From NCBI GenBank assembly GCA_963839365.1, contig CAWIUT010000003.1, forward strand, positions 248,001 to 312,000: a stretch of 64,000 nt of DNA. Reading direction: 5' to 3'. The position numbers and the translations under genes are program-made. Source of the DNA: DASSKA01 sp963839365. GTDB taxonomy: Bacteria; Actinomycetota; Actinomycetes; Propionibacteriales; Nocardioidaceae. Of this stretch, positions 1 to 7,476 are shown one piece after another (positions within the stretch are counted from its first letter, which is position 1; every line of letters begins with the position of its first letter). A model generated the notes under the pieces. That model searched no databases and was not told where the DNA came from. It saw nothing but the letters and a program-made list of their open reading frames with translations.

Positions 1-1
1 C

Positions 2-1132
2 ACCGCCATCGTCGGCGGTGGCGCGCTGTGGGGCGAGCTCGACCGCGACACGCAGCTGTTCGGGCTGGCAGCGCCGGGCGGACGGGTGACCACCACAGGG
101 GTCGGGGGGTTCACGCTCGGTGGCGGCTACGCGTGGCTGTCCCCCCAGCACGGGCTCGCCTGCGACAACCTGATCGGCGCCGACCTGGTGACCGCCGACG
201 GTCGCCTGGTGCACGTCAGCGAGACGGAGCACCCCGAGCTGATGTGGGGGCTGCGCGGCGCCGGCGCGAACTTCGGTGTCGTCACGTCCTACGAGTTCCG
301 GCTGCACCCGATCGGCCCCATGATCCTGGCCGGCATGCTGGTGCTGCCCAACACCGCCGGGGGCGAAGCTGCCGCGCTGGCACGCTGGTGGCGCGACCAG
401 GTCGAGCAGGGACCGGACTCGGTGATGACCGGGATGGCGACGCTGCTCGCACCCCCGGAGCCGTTCGTTCCTCCGGAGCTGGTCGGCCGACCCGCGTTCG
501 GGATCCTGGTGGGCGTCTCCGGCTCGGTCGAGGAGGGCGAGCGGCAGCTGGCGGCCCTGCGCCGAGAGGTGGCTGCGGTCGGCGGCATGGACCTGGTCCA
601 GCCGATGCCGTACACCGCGTTCCAGGCGATCGTCGACCCGTTCAGCCCCAGGGGCTGGTTGAACTACCACCGCGGAGTCCACGCCGAGGCGCTCACCGAC
701 GAGGTGATCGACGCCTACCTGCAGGTCGGACGCACCATCGGCTCGCCGATGACGCAGGGCGTCATCTTCTTCAACGGCGGCGCGATCAGCCGGGTGCCCG
801 AGGACGCGACCGCCATGAGCCACCGGGACGCGCCCTACATGGCGCACCCGATCGCGTGCTGGGACACCCCGGACAAGACCGACCACGAGGTCGATTGGGT
901 GCAGCGGTTCACCGCGGCGTTCAACCCGGTCCGCACCGGCGGGATCTACCTCAACTTCGAGCCGGGAACCAGTGAGCAGAGCGTGCGGGCCGGCTACACC
1001 CAGGAGAAGTACGACCGACTGGTGAGCCTGAAGGACGAGTGGGACCCGGAGAACCTGTTCCGGTCCAACCACAACATCCCACCCAGCGGGTGGAGACCCG
1101 AGGCCCGGGTGCCGCAGCAGGCTCGGCCCTAG
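2..1132 (+). CDS. FAD-binding oxidoreductase (berberine-bridge type), 5' end missing
   Basis: The reading frame is open from the window edge, so the N-terminus lies outside. The visible 376 residues start inside the PCMH-type FAD domain: a GGGYAW turn followed by PQHGLACDNL is the usual FAD pyrophosphate-binding segment, and RGAGANFGVVTSYEFRLHP closes that domain. The C-terminus (NLFRSNHNIPPS) matches the BBE motif of berberine-bridge and 6-hydroxynicotine-oxidase-like enzymes. Such enzymes oxidise alcohols, sugars or amines with O2; the substrate here cannot be read. The stop codon overlaps the ligA stop in a shared CTAG (1129-1132), so the two genes converge with no spacer. Confidence 0.85.
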   Translation, partial: TAIVGGGALWGELDRDTQLFGLAAPGGRVTTTGVGGFTLGGGYAWLSPQHGLACDNLIGADLVTADGRLVHVSETEHPELMWGLRGAGANFGVVTSYEFRLHPIGPMILAGMLVLPNTAGGEAAALARWWRDQVEQGPDSVMTGMATLLAPPEPFVPPELVGRPAFGILVGVSGSVEEGERQLAALRREVAAVGGMDLVQPMPYTAFQAIVDPFSPRGWLNYHRGVHAEALTDEVIDAYLQVGRTIGSPMTQGVIFFNGGAISRVPEDATAMSHRDAPYMAHPIACWDTPDKTDHEVDWVQRFTAAFNPVRTGGIYLNFEPGTSEQSVRAGYTQEKYDRLVSLKDEWDPENLFRSNHNIPPSGWRPEARVPQQARP

Positions 1133-3279
1133 TCGTTCCCCGGCTGGTCGGGAACCTCGGCGACCTTGCGGGCGGCCTCCGGGCCGTTTTCCAGCAGCGT
1201 CCGGAAGCCGCCCTCGTCGAGCACCGGCACGCCGAGCGAGACCGCCTTGTCGTACTTCGACCCGGGCGACTCGCCGACCACCACGAAGTCGGTCTTCTTC
1301 GACACCGACGAGGTGGCCTTCCCGCCGCGCGTCACGAGGGCCTCCTTCGCCTGGTCACGGCTGAACCCCGCCAGTGACCCGGTGACGACCACGCTGAGGC
1401 CCTCGAGCGTGCGCGGCACCGAGGTGTCGACCTCGTCGCGCATCCGCACGCCGGCATCGCGCCACTTCTCCACGATCTCGCGATGCCAGTCCACCTCAAA
1501 CCAGGCGTGCACGGACTCTGCAATCGTCATGCCGACGCCCTCCACCTCGGCCAGCGCCTCCAGGTCGGCGTCCCGGATCGCGTCCAGCGAACCGAACTCG
1601 GCCGCCAGCGCCCGCGCCGCGGTGGGACCGACGTGCCGGACGGACAGGGCGACCAGCACCCGCCACAGCGGCCGGTCCTTGGCGTCCTCGAGGTTGGCGA
1701 GCAGCCGGGCGCCGTTCGCGGTCAGCTGCGGCCCCTCCTCGCCCTTCTTCGGGGCGCGCTGGAACAGCGGCGTCTTCAGCAGGTCGGCGTCGGTCAGCGA
1801 GAAGATGTCCCCCTCGTCCTCGACCACGCCGGCGTCCAGCAGCGCGACCGCGGCCTCGTAGCCGAGCACCTCGATGTCGAAGGCGCCCCGGCCGGCCACG
1901 TGGAACACCCGCTCCCGCAGCTGCGCGGGGCAGGACCGGCTGTTGGGACAGCGGATGTCGGCGTCGCCCTCCTTCTCCGGCTTCAGCTCGGTGCCGCACT
2001 CGGGGCAGTGGGTCGGCATCTCGAACTCCCGCTCGCTGCCGTCGCGGAGGTCCACCACCGGGCCGACCACCTCGGGGATCACGTCGCCGGCCTTGCGCAG
2101 CACCACGGTGTCGCCGATCAGGACACCCTTGCGGCGGACCTCCGAGGCGTTGTGCAAGGTGGCCATCTCCACCGTGGATCCGGCCACCCGCACCGGCTTC
2201 ATCACGGCGTACGGCGTGACCCGGCCGGTGCGGCCCACGTTGACCCGGATGTCGAGCAGGTCGGTGTTCACCTCCTCGGGGGGGTACTTGTAGGCGATCG
2301 CCCACCGCGGCGCCCGGGAGGTCGAGCCGAGCCGGCGCTGCAGCGGCACCTGGTCGACCTTGACCACCACGCCGTCGATCTCGTGCTCCACGTCGTGGCG
2401 GTGCTCGCCGTAGTGGTCGATGAACTGCTGGACGCCGGTCATGTCACCGAAGACCTTCACCCGGTCGCTGACCGGCAGGCCCCAGGCCTCCAGCGCGGCG
2501 TACGACTCGGACTGACGGCCGGGCTCGAAGCCCTCCCGCGCACCGATGCCGTGGCAGACCATCGCCAGCGGCCTGGTCGCGGTCACGCGGGGGTCCTTCT
2601 GGCGCAGCGAGCCCGCCGCCGCGTTGCGCGGGTTGGCGAACGGCGGCTTGCCCTGCTCGACCATGGACTCGTTGAGCTTCTCGAAGGCCTCCACCGGCAA
2701 GAACACCTCGCCACGCACCTCCAGGCGGGCCGGAACGGCGTACCCGCCGGCCTCGTGCAGCCGGTGCGGGATGTTGTCGATCGTGCGCACGTTGGGAGTG
2801 ACGTCCTCACCGGTGCGCCCGTCGCCTCGGGTGGCGGCGCGAACCAGCCGGCCGTGCTCGTAGAGCAGGTTGATGGCCAGCCCGTCCACCTTCAGCTCGC
2901 ACAGGAACTCTGCTCCGGACACCTCCTCGCGCACGATGCGGGCCGCCCAGGCGTCCAGCTCCTCGCGGGAGAACGCGTTGTCCAGGCTCATCATCGGCTC
3001 GAGGTGGTCCACGGCGGTGAACTCGGTGGAGACCGCGCCACCGACCTTCTGGGTCGGCGAGTCCGGGGTGCGCAGGTCGGGGTAGCCCTCCTCCAGCTCC
3101 TCGAGCCGGCGCATCAGCGAGTCGAACTCGGCGTCGGAGATCGTCGGCGCGTCCAGCACGTAGTAGCGCCAGCGGGCCTCCTCCACCCGCTCGGCGAGCT
3201 CGCCGTGCTCCTCCCTCGCCTCCGGCGGGGCCGGGGCCACCTCTGCGGTCGACTCGGGGATCTCCTCGCTGGTGTCCAT
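1129..3279 (-). CDS. ligA: NAD-dependent DNA ligase LigA
   Basis: Seals nicks in duplex DNA with NAD+ in replication and repair. From the ATG at 3279 the protein is 716 aa, a normal LigA length; the frame stays open upstream but that extension is not LigA-like. Order of domains: Ia domain (RWRYYVLDAP, about 35-45), adenylation domain with the catalytic lysine in ELKVDG (K130), OB fold, a four-cysteine zinc finger beginning CPECG, helix-hairpin-helix repeats, and a C-terminal BRCT domain (LSVVVTGSLAGFSRDQAKEA). Divergent from the hydrolase at 3335 with a 55-bp gap that must hold both promoters. Identification is very secure. Confidence 0.97.
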   Translation of the reverse strand: MDTSEEIPESTAEVAPAPPEAREEHGELAERVEEARWRYYVLDAPTISDAEFDSLMRRLEELEEGYPDLRTPDSPTQKVGGAVSTEFTAVDHLEPMMSLDNAFSREELDAWAARIVREEVSGAEFLCELKVDGLAINLLYEHGRLVRAATRGDGRTGEDVTPNVRTIDNIPHRLHEAGGYAVPARLEVRGEVFLPVEAFEKLNESMVEQGKPPFANPRNAAAGSLRQKDPRVTATRPLAMVCHGIGAREGFEPGRQSESYAALEAWGLPVSDRVKVFGDMTGVQQFIDHYGEHRHDVEHEIDGVVVKVDQVPLQRRLGSTSRAPRWAIAYKYPPEEVNTDLLDIRVNVGRTGRVTPYAVMKPVRVAGSTVEMATLHNASEVRRKGVLIGDTVVLRKAGDVIPEVVGPVVDLRDGSEREFEMPTHCPECGTELKPEKEGDADIRCPNSRSCPAQLRERVFHVAGRGAFDIEVLGYEAAVALLDAGVVEDEGDIFSLTDADLLKTPLFQRAPKKGEEGPQLTANGARLLANLEDAKDRPLWRVLVALSVRHVGPTAARALAAEFGSLDAIRDADLEALAEVEGVGMTIAESVHAWFEVDWHREIVEKWRDAGVRMRDEVDTSVPRTLEGLSVVVTGSLAGFSRDQAKEALVTRGGKATSSVSKKTDFVVVGESPGSKYDKAVSLGVPVLDEGGFRTLLENGPEAARKVAEVPDQPGND

Positions 3280-3334
3280 GGCGTCTATCTTGCCCTGCTG
3301 CACCGACCCCCAGACCGCCTGCGACCATGAGCCC

Positions 3335-3970
3335 ATGGCCGACAGCGCGCTGACCCGCCACGACGTGACCGGCACCCCCTCCGGGCTGATCGTCATGCTG
3401 CACGGCGGGAAGGAGCACGGCCTGGACCCGGTGGGCGCGCGCAGCGCGTCGTGGTGGCGCTCGCACCTGATGATGCGGCAGATCACCGCGCGGGCCCATC
3501 GCGCGGGAGCGTCGGTGTGGCTGCTGCGCTACCGCCGCGAGGGCTGGAACGAGGGGGTGGAACGCGACCCCTCCCCCGTCCCGGACGCGCGCTGGGCCCT
3601 CGAGCGCGCCCGCCGGGAGCACGCCGGGGTGCCCGTCGTGCTCGTCGGACACTCGATGGGCGGGCGCACCGCGGTCGCGGTGGCCGACGACCCGGCGGTG
3701 GCCGGGGTGGTGGTGCTGGCGCCGTGGCTGCCCGCGGAGGAGCCGGTGGCGCCGCTGGCGGGCCGCGGCTTCGCCGCCGCGCACGGCAGGGCCGACAAGA
3801 TCACCTCACCGCACCGCACGCAGCAGTTCGTGGGCCGCGCGGCGGGGGTGGCGGCATCGGTGGAGTTCCAGGACATGGGCGCGGTGGGCCACTACATGCT
3901 CCGCACCGTCGGGCGCTGGAACGACTTCGCCGTCAGCCGGGCGTTGGCCTTCCTGCAGCAGTCTCACTGA
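3335..3970 (+). CDS. alpha/beta hydrolase, small
   Basis: A 211-aa single-domain alpha/beta hydrolase. The nucleophile elbow is GHSMGG (Ser107), the oxyanion strand is MLHGGKEHG (about 21-29), and the likely acid and histidine lie in RADKI and GHYML near the C-terminus. The ATG at 3335 was chosen because the 21 residues upstream are not hydrolase-like. There is no signal peptide, so it is cytoplasmic. The substrate is unknown. The last 7 bp overlap the end of gvpK on the other strand. Confidence 0.8.
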   Translation: MADSALTRHDVTGTPSGLIVMLHGGKEHGLDPVGARSASWWRSHLMMRQITARAHRAGASVWLLRYRREGWNEGVERDPSPVPDARWALERARREHAGVPVVLVGHSMGGRTAVAVADDPAVAGVVVLAPWLPAEEPVAPLAGRGFAAAHGRADKITSPHRTQQFVGRAAGVAASVEFQDMGAVGHYMLRTVGRWNDFAVSRALAFLQQSH

Positions 3971-4263
3971 GACAGCAGGTGCCCGAGCGGGCCGAGGTCG
4001 ATGTCCAGGTCGCCGGTGGTGAGACCGAAGCGGTCCTTCAGCTCGGACATCGCCTCCTCCAGCCGCATCAGGCCCATGCCGAGACCCTCGATCTGGTCCT
4101 CGGTGAGGCCGCCCTGGTCGACACGGCGCAGCGCCTGCTTCTCCATCAGCTGCCGGACCAGCTCCACCACGGTGAGCACCAGCTTCACCAGGTCCCGTTC
4201 GACCGACTCGGCGTCGGTCTCCAGTCGCTGCGGCAGCAGTCGGGGTTCGGTCGGCATCAGCAC
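3964..4263 (-). CDS. gvpK: gas vesicle protein GvpK
   Basis: Last gene of the gas vesicle operon. A 97-99 aa protein with the GvpK signature: RLETDAESVERDLVKLVLT, then VELVRQLMEKQALRRVD, then LGMGLMRLEEAM. GvpK is a conserved accessory protein needed for vesicle assembly; its exact role is not settled. Two starts are possible: GTG at 4263 or ATG at 4257. The ATG shares a TGATG with the gvpS stop, a typical coupled start, and is the more likely one. The 3' end overlaps the convergent hydrolase gene by 7 bp. Confidence 0.93.
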   Translation of the reverse strand: MLMPTEPRLLPQRLETDAESVERDLVKLVLTVVELVRQLMEKQALRRVDQGGLTEDQIEGLGMGLMRLEEAMSELKDRFGLTTGDLDIDLGPLGHLLSQ

Positions 4264-4466
4264 TCCCCTGCGTCCTCTCCGGTGTCCTCTCCGGGCCCCC
4301 GCTCGGAGATGATCAGGGCGTGCAGCCGGATCTGCACCAGGTCGACGCCGGCCAACGACACCACGACGTCACCGGCCAGCACCACGCCGGTGCCGAGCAG
4401 CCGGTCGAGCAGGTCGACGAGCGAGACGTCCGGGGCGGGCTCGGCCCGGGTCGCAACCGCAGTCAT
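4257..4466 (-). CDS. gvpS: gas vesicle protein of the GvpA/J/M family (gvpS position)
   Basis: A 69-aa GvpA-fold protein: SLVDLLDRLLGTGVVLAGDV followed by VSLAGVDLVQIRLHALI. This is the two-helix, two-strand core of the vesicle shell family. It lacks the IELLTI segment of true GvpA and has a short acidic tail, so it is a minor shell or assembly paralogue. By position before gvpK it matches gvpS of Streptomyces clusters. The ATG at 4466 overlaps the gvpL stop as ATGA. Family assignment is firm; the letter S rests on gene order. Confidence 0.82.
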   Translation of the reverse strand: MTAVATRAEPAPDVSLVDLLDRLLGTGVVLAGDVVVSLAGVDLVQIRLHALIISERGPGEDTGEDAGEC

Positions 4467-5230
4467 GCCTCGTCCAGGGTGGCGAAGGAGTACGCCGGCC
4501 ACGGGCCGGCCGCCTCGACCCGGAGCCCGGGATGAGCGGCCGCGGTCTCGCCGGCGGTGGCGGCGAAGTCGTCGCCTGCACGGACCAGGAAGGCCGCGTT
4601 GAGCGTCATGGTGCCCTCGTGCCCGGTCAGCCGAGGGTCCTGTGGCTGCAACCGGCGGCCCGCGACCGCATGCTCGGACAGCGCGGTGTAGAGCGCCTCG
4701 GCGGCTTCGGCCGCCTCCTGGCCGGCCCGCTGCCGGCGCAGCGTCTCCTCCTTGCGGCGGCGCAGGTACGCCGCTCCCGCGCCCGGTCCGGCTGCCGCGC
4801 TCACCTTCTGCTCCGACGGCTCCGGGCCGCCGCCGGCGTAGGCCTTCACGCTCCACTCGACCCGGCCCTCGACCCGCTCCAGCGCCCGCACGAGCAGCTC
4901 GTGCCACTCCTCGATGCGTCGGCGCACCTGGTCGTCGTCGAAGCAGACCGTGGCCAGGCGCAGCGGGGCCGTGGGCCCTGTCGCGGCGGTGGCGCGGACC
5001 ACGGCGTCGTGGGTGCGCGCGACGTGCTCCAGCCAGCCCAGGTCCTCCAGGTTGCGACGAAGACCCGCCTCACCGAACTCGTCGAGGTCCACGTCACTGA
5101 CCACCGCGGACAGGTCTCGGTGCTCGACCAGCCGCAACGGCGCCTCGGCGAGACCCCGAGTGGTGGCCAGGTCCTCGGCGTCCACCCCGCGGCCGATTGC
5201 GTAGAGGTAGCGGCCCACCCCCTCAGTCAC
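4463..5230 (-). CDS. gvpL: gas vesicle protein GvpL/GvpF family (second copy)
   Basis: 255 aa. It begins with the family opening GRYLYAIG and ends in the characteristic AFLVRAGDDFAA and GPWPAYSFA blocks. A charged helical insert, YLRRRKEETLRRQRAGQ, sits in the middle. GvpF/L proteins are minor shell-associated or chaperone-like assembly factors. The start is GTG at 5230, overlapping the gvpJ stop by 8 bp. It is the second of two family members in the operon (the other is at 6209-6991), and its place between gvpJ and gvpS supports the letter L. Confidence 0.9.
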   Translation of the reverse strand: MTEGVGRYLYAIGRGVDAEDLATTRGLAEAPLRLVEHRDLSAVVSDVDLDEFGEAGLRRNLEDLGWLEHVARTHDAVVRATAATGPTAPLRLATVCFDDDQVRRRIEEWHELLVRALERVEGRVEWSVKAYAGGGPEPSEQKVSAAAGPGAGAAYLRRRKEETLRRQRAGQEAAEAAEALYTALSEHAVAGRRLQPQDPRLTGHEGTMTLNAAFLVRAGDDFAATAGETAAAHPGLRVEAAGPWPAYSFATLDEA

Positions 5231-5576
5231 GTCCCGCCTCCAGCGCCTCGAGACGCTCGCGCAGCCGCTGGTTCTCTTGCTCCAGGCTGCGGCTGCGGTC
5301 GTCGTCGTGCGCCTCGGTGCTCAGCATCGGGTCGTGGCGCCACCAGTCGATGCCCATCTCGGCTGCCTTGTCGACCGAGGCGACCAGCAGCCGGATCTTG
5401 ATGGTGAGCAGCTCGATGTCGAGCAGGTTCACCCGGATGTCGCCGGCGATCACGATGCCCTTGTCGAGCACCCGTTCCAGCACGTCGGCGAGCGTCGCGG
5501 GCTGTGGCGCCGCCGAGGTGGCGGTCGACGCGGCCGCGTTCGGGTAGCTGCTCGTGGCGGCTCGGTGCTCGGTCAC
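5223..5576 (-). CDS. gvpJ: gas vesicle protein GvpJ (GvpA family)
   Basis: 117 aa. Core GvpA fold: LADVLERVLDKGIVIAGDIR, then NLLDIELLTIKIRLLVASVD. After it comes KAAEMGIDWW and a C-terminal coiled coil (LEQENQRLRERLEALEAG). This matches GvpJ-type minor shell proteins, thought to act in nucleation or tip formation. The GTG at 5576 was chosen over longer in-frame starts because it forms a GTGA overlap with the gvpO stop and the extra upstream residues are only arginine- and glycine-rich shadow sequence. Confidence 0.86.
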   Translation of the reverse strand: MTEHRAATSSYPNAAASTATSAAPQPATLADVLERVLDKGIVIAGDIRVNLLDIELLTIKIRLLVASVDKAAEMGIDWWRHDPMLSTEAHDDDRSRSLEQENQRLRERLEALEAGRD

Positions 5577-5965
5577 GGTGCGTCGCTCTCCTGCCCGGGG
5601 GCGCCGCGGCCGTAGCGGCGCAGCCGCCGGTAGCCGACCAGAGAACCGTCCTCGTCGGCGTCCACCTCGTAGAGCGCGAGCACGTCGGTGGTGTCGGGGA
5701 TACGCCGCACCTCGAGCACCTCGACCTCCACGGTCCACCCGCCGTCGGAGCGCGTGAGGCCGACGATGCCCTCGATCTCCTTGCCGGTCAGCTGCAGCAG
5801 CTCCTCTGCCGCCCGGCCGGCCGCCTGCGGCCCGGAGACCCGACGGCTCGAGCGGTCGCCGTCCTCAGGGCCGCTCGGCTTCGCGGGCGCACGGCTGCTC
5901 GACTTCGCGGGCTGGGCGTGCGTGCGCTTGCCCCCGGACTCGCTTCTCGTCGCCACTGTCCTCAC
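5573..5965 (-). CDS. gvpO: gas vesicle protein GvpO
   Basis: About 130 aa. The C-terminal half is the GvpO domain: ELLQLTGKEIEGIVGL, then GWTVEVEVLEVRRIPDTTDV, then LGYRRLRRY-like residues. The N-terminal 50 residues are basic, serine- and proline-rich and probably disordered. GvpO is an accessory protein required for vesicle formation in haloarchaea; its actinobacterial role is inferred. Starts at GTG 5965 or, with a closer GAGG, GTG 5956. It lies directly after the gvpG stop (5967). Confidence 0.9.
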   Translation of the reverse strand: MRTVATRSESGGKRTHAQPAKSSSRAPAKPSGPEDGDRSSRRVSGPQAAGRAAEELLQLTGKEIEGIVGLTRSDGGWTVEVEVLEVRRIPDTTDVLALYEVDADEDGSLVGYRRLRRYGRGAPGQESDAP

Positions 5966-5966
5966 C

Positions 5967-6212
5967 TCAGCCTGGTCTGTCGACGAGCAGGCGGTCCACC
6001 AGGTCGTCCTCGAGCCTGGTCGCCTCCTCGTCGGTCAGCTCTCCGGACTCGCGCATCCGCTCGACCTCGTCGAGCTGCAGCTTGATCTTGCCCGGGTCGT
6101 AGTACTCCTTCTCCGCCTGGCGACGGACCTGCTCGGCCGCCCAGACAGTCCCGCGCACAGGCGCGAGAGGCAACCCGAGGATGCCGGTGATCAGTCCCAT
6201 GCCGCTGCTCAC
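5967..6212 (-). CDS. gvpG: gas vesicle protein GvpG
   Basis: 77-81 aa. It contains the GvpG signature GLPLAPVRGTVWAAEQV, then a charged helix with ELTDEEATRLEDDLVDRLL. GvpG is a small helical assembly factor that works with GvpF/L. Two starts are possible: GTG 6212, which forms a GTGA overlap with the gvpF stop, or ATG 6200, which gives the family's usual MGLI beginning. A strong GGGGAGGA lies just upstream of both. The ATG fits the family better. Confidence 0.9.
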   Translation of the reverse strand: MSSGMGLITGILGLPLAPVRGTVWAAEQVRRQAEKEYYDPGKIKLQLDEVERMRESGELTDEEATRLEDDLVDRLLVDRPG

Positions 6213-6991
6213 TCCTCCCCTACGAAGTCGTAGGGGGCCGTGGGACCGAGCAGCCGGAGACGGACCCGGTCATGCAGGGCGGCGGCCAGTTCCTCGGCGG
6301 CATCCTCGAACGCACCGCGCTCCCCGGCGTCCACCAGCAGCGCCAGGTCGGCAAGGTGGTCGACGCCGCCACCGGAACGAACCCGGTGGCCGAGCACGTG
6401 GGGCAGCAGCGCGTCGAGCACGGTCCGTGTGTCCGTCTCCCGGCGGGCGGTCATCTGCTGGGAGACCAGCTCCCCCAGCCGCACCCGGTCGGCGAAGGAC
6501 TCCTCCTCCGAGACGTCCCGCGTGCGCTCCCGCAGCCGGGCGATCTCCGGGTCGCTGCCCACGACCTCGGCCAGCACCGTCGCCTCGTCGTACCTGGCCT
6601 GGAGGTTGAACTGCAATGTCCCGGCCAGCTCGGCCAGCAGCTCGGTGAACCGGTCCTGCTGGGCGGCGAGGAGGTCGGCGCGCACCGCCTCCTCGTCGAG
6701 CAGGATGGAGCCGAACCGGACCGGCACCACCGGCCCGTTCGCCGCGAACGCGTCCAGCACCCGGCTGTGCGCCAGCAGGTCGTGCCGACGCCCGGGTGGC
6801 CGCTCGATCTGCACCGGCGACACCAGTGCGGCAACGGGGCCGTTGCGAAGCAGGCGCACCGGAGCGTCGTCCAGCCCGGCAACCCCCACGGCGGCGGTCT
6901 CCGCGAGCACCACGCCGTAGACGTAGCACCCCTCTCCGTCGCGGAGCTCGAGCCGGTCGGTGTCGGCGTCCATCAGATCGGTCCCGCTCAC
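6209..6991 (-). CDS. gvpF: gas vesicle protein GvpF/L family (first copy)
   Basis: 260 aa. Family blocks: GCYVYGVVLAE at about 21-31, LAHSRVLDAFAANGPVVPVR, FGSILLDEEAVRADL, and the C-terminal LADLALLVDAGER and LLGPTAPYDFV. GvpF is the paralogue normally placed directly after gvpA, as here, and is thought to chaperone or cap GvpA. GTG start at 6991 in a GTGA overlap with the gvpA stop. It differs clearly from the second GvpF/L protein encoded at 4463-5230. Confidence 0.92.
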   Translation of the reverse strand: MSGTDLMDADTDRLELRDGEGCYVYGVVLAETAAVGVAGLDDAPVRLLRNGPVAALVSPVQIERPPGRRHDLLAHSRVLDAFAANGPVVPVRFGSILLDEEAVRADLLAAQQDRFTELLAELAGTLQFNLQARYDEATVLAEVVGSDPEIARLRERTRDVSEEESFADRVRLGELVSQQMTARRETDTRTVLDALLPHVLGHRVRSGGGVDHLADLALLVDAGERGAFEDAAEELAAALHDRVRLRLLGPTAPYDFVGEE

Positions 6992-7422
6992 GACTCGCTG
7001 CTCCGGCTACGCCGTCGGGACGCGGTCTTCTTGGCCGTCCGACGAGGCCGGCTCTCCTTCTCCTCGTCCTTGTCGTCGTCACCGCCGGTGAAGGCCTGCT
7101 TCACGCCCTCGATGGCACCGCTGGTCTTCCCCTTGGCGCCATTCTCCTGCAGGTCGCCGACCACCTCGGTGAGGTCCTTGCCACCCTTCTCGTAGAGGTC
7201 GAGGCGGTTGGTGGCCTCCGCGAACCGCAGGTAGGTGTCCACGCTGGCGATCACGATGCGCGCGTCGATGGTGAGCAGCTCGATACCCACCAAGGAGACC
7301 CGCACGTAGGCGTCTATCACGATGCCCTTGTCGAGGATCACCTCGATGACGTCCTTCAGCCCGCTCGGCTCAGGACGCTGGAGATAGCCGCCGCCGCGGC
7401 GTGGGGGTGTCGTCACGGTCAT
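6988..7422 (-). CDS. gvpA: major gas vesicle shell protein GvpA
   Basis: The main wall protein of gas vesicles. The near-invariant core is present at about 22-70: LKDVIEVILDKGIVIDAYVR, VSLVGIELLTIDARIVIASV, DTYLRFAEA. At 144 aa it is about twice the length of cyanobacterial GvpA (about 70 aa). The extra C-terminus has a short KGGKDLTEVVGDLQENG segment, then a highly charged tail (DDDKDEEKESRPRRTAKK and RRRSRSSES). Long tails are common among actinobacterial GvpA proteins. ATG 7422 with GAAGGGA upstream; 54 bp after gvpZ. Confidence 0.95.
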   Translation of the reverse strand: MTVTTPPRRGGGYLQRPEPSGLKDVIEVILDKGIVIDAYVRVSLVGIELLTIDARIVIASVDTYLRFAEATNRLDLYEKGGKDLTEVVGDLQENGAKGKTSGAIEGVKQAFTGGDDDKDEEKESRPRRTAKKTASRRRSRSSES

Positions 7423-7476
7423 GCTCGGTCCCTTCGTTCGAGGTCGCGCCGTCCGGTCCGGCCGGCGCCTTGGGGG

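Noticed and set aside
1483..3330. A 615-codon open frame on the plus strand opposite ligA
   Set aside because: Rich in His, Arg, Gly and Val without a domain, a typical high-GC shadow of the ligA codons.
3280..3486. An upstream in-frame extension of ligA (69 codons)
   Set aside because: The extension is not LigA-like, overlaps the divergent hydrolase gene, and ATG 3279 gives a standard 716-aa ligase.
7430..7445. A second possible SOS box before gvpA (GTTCGA)
   Set aside because: Only one half site is present; the partner TCGAAC at the right spacing is missing.
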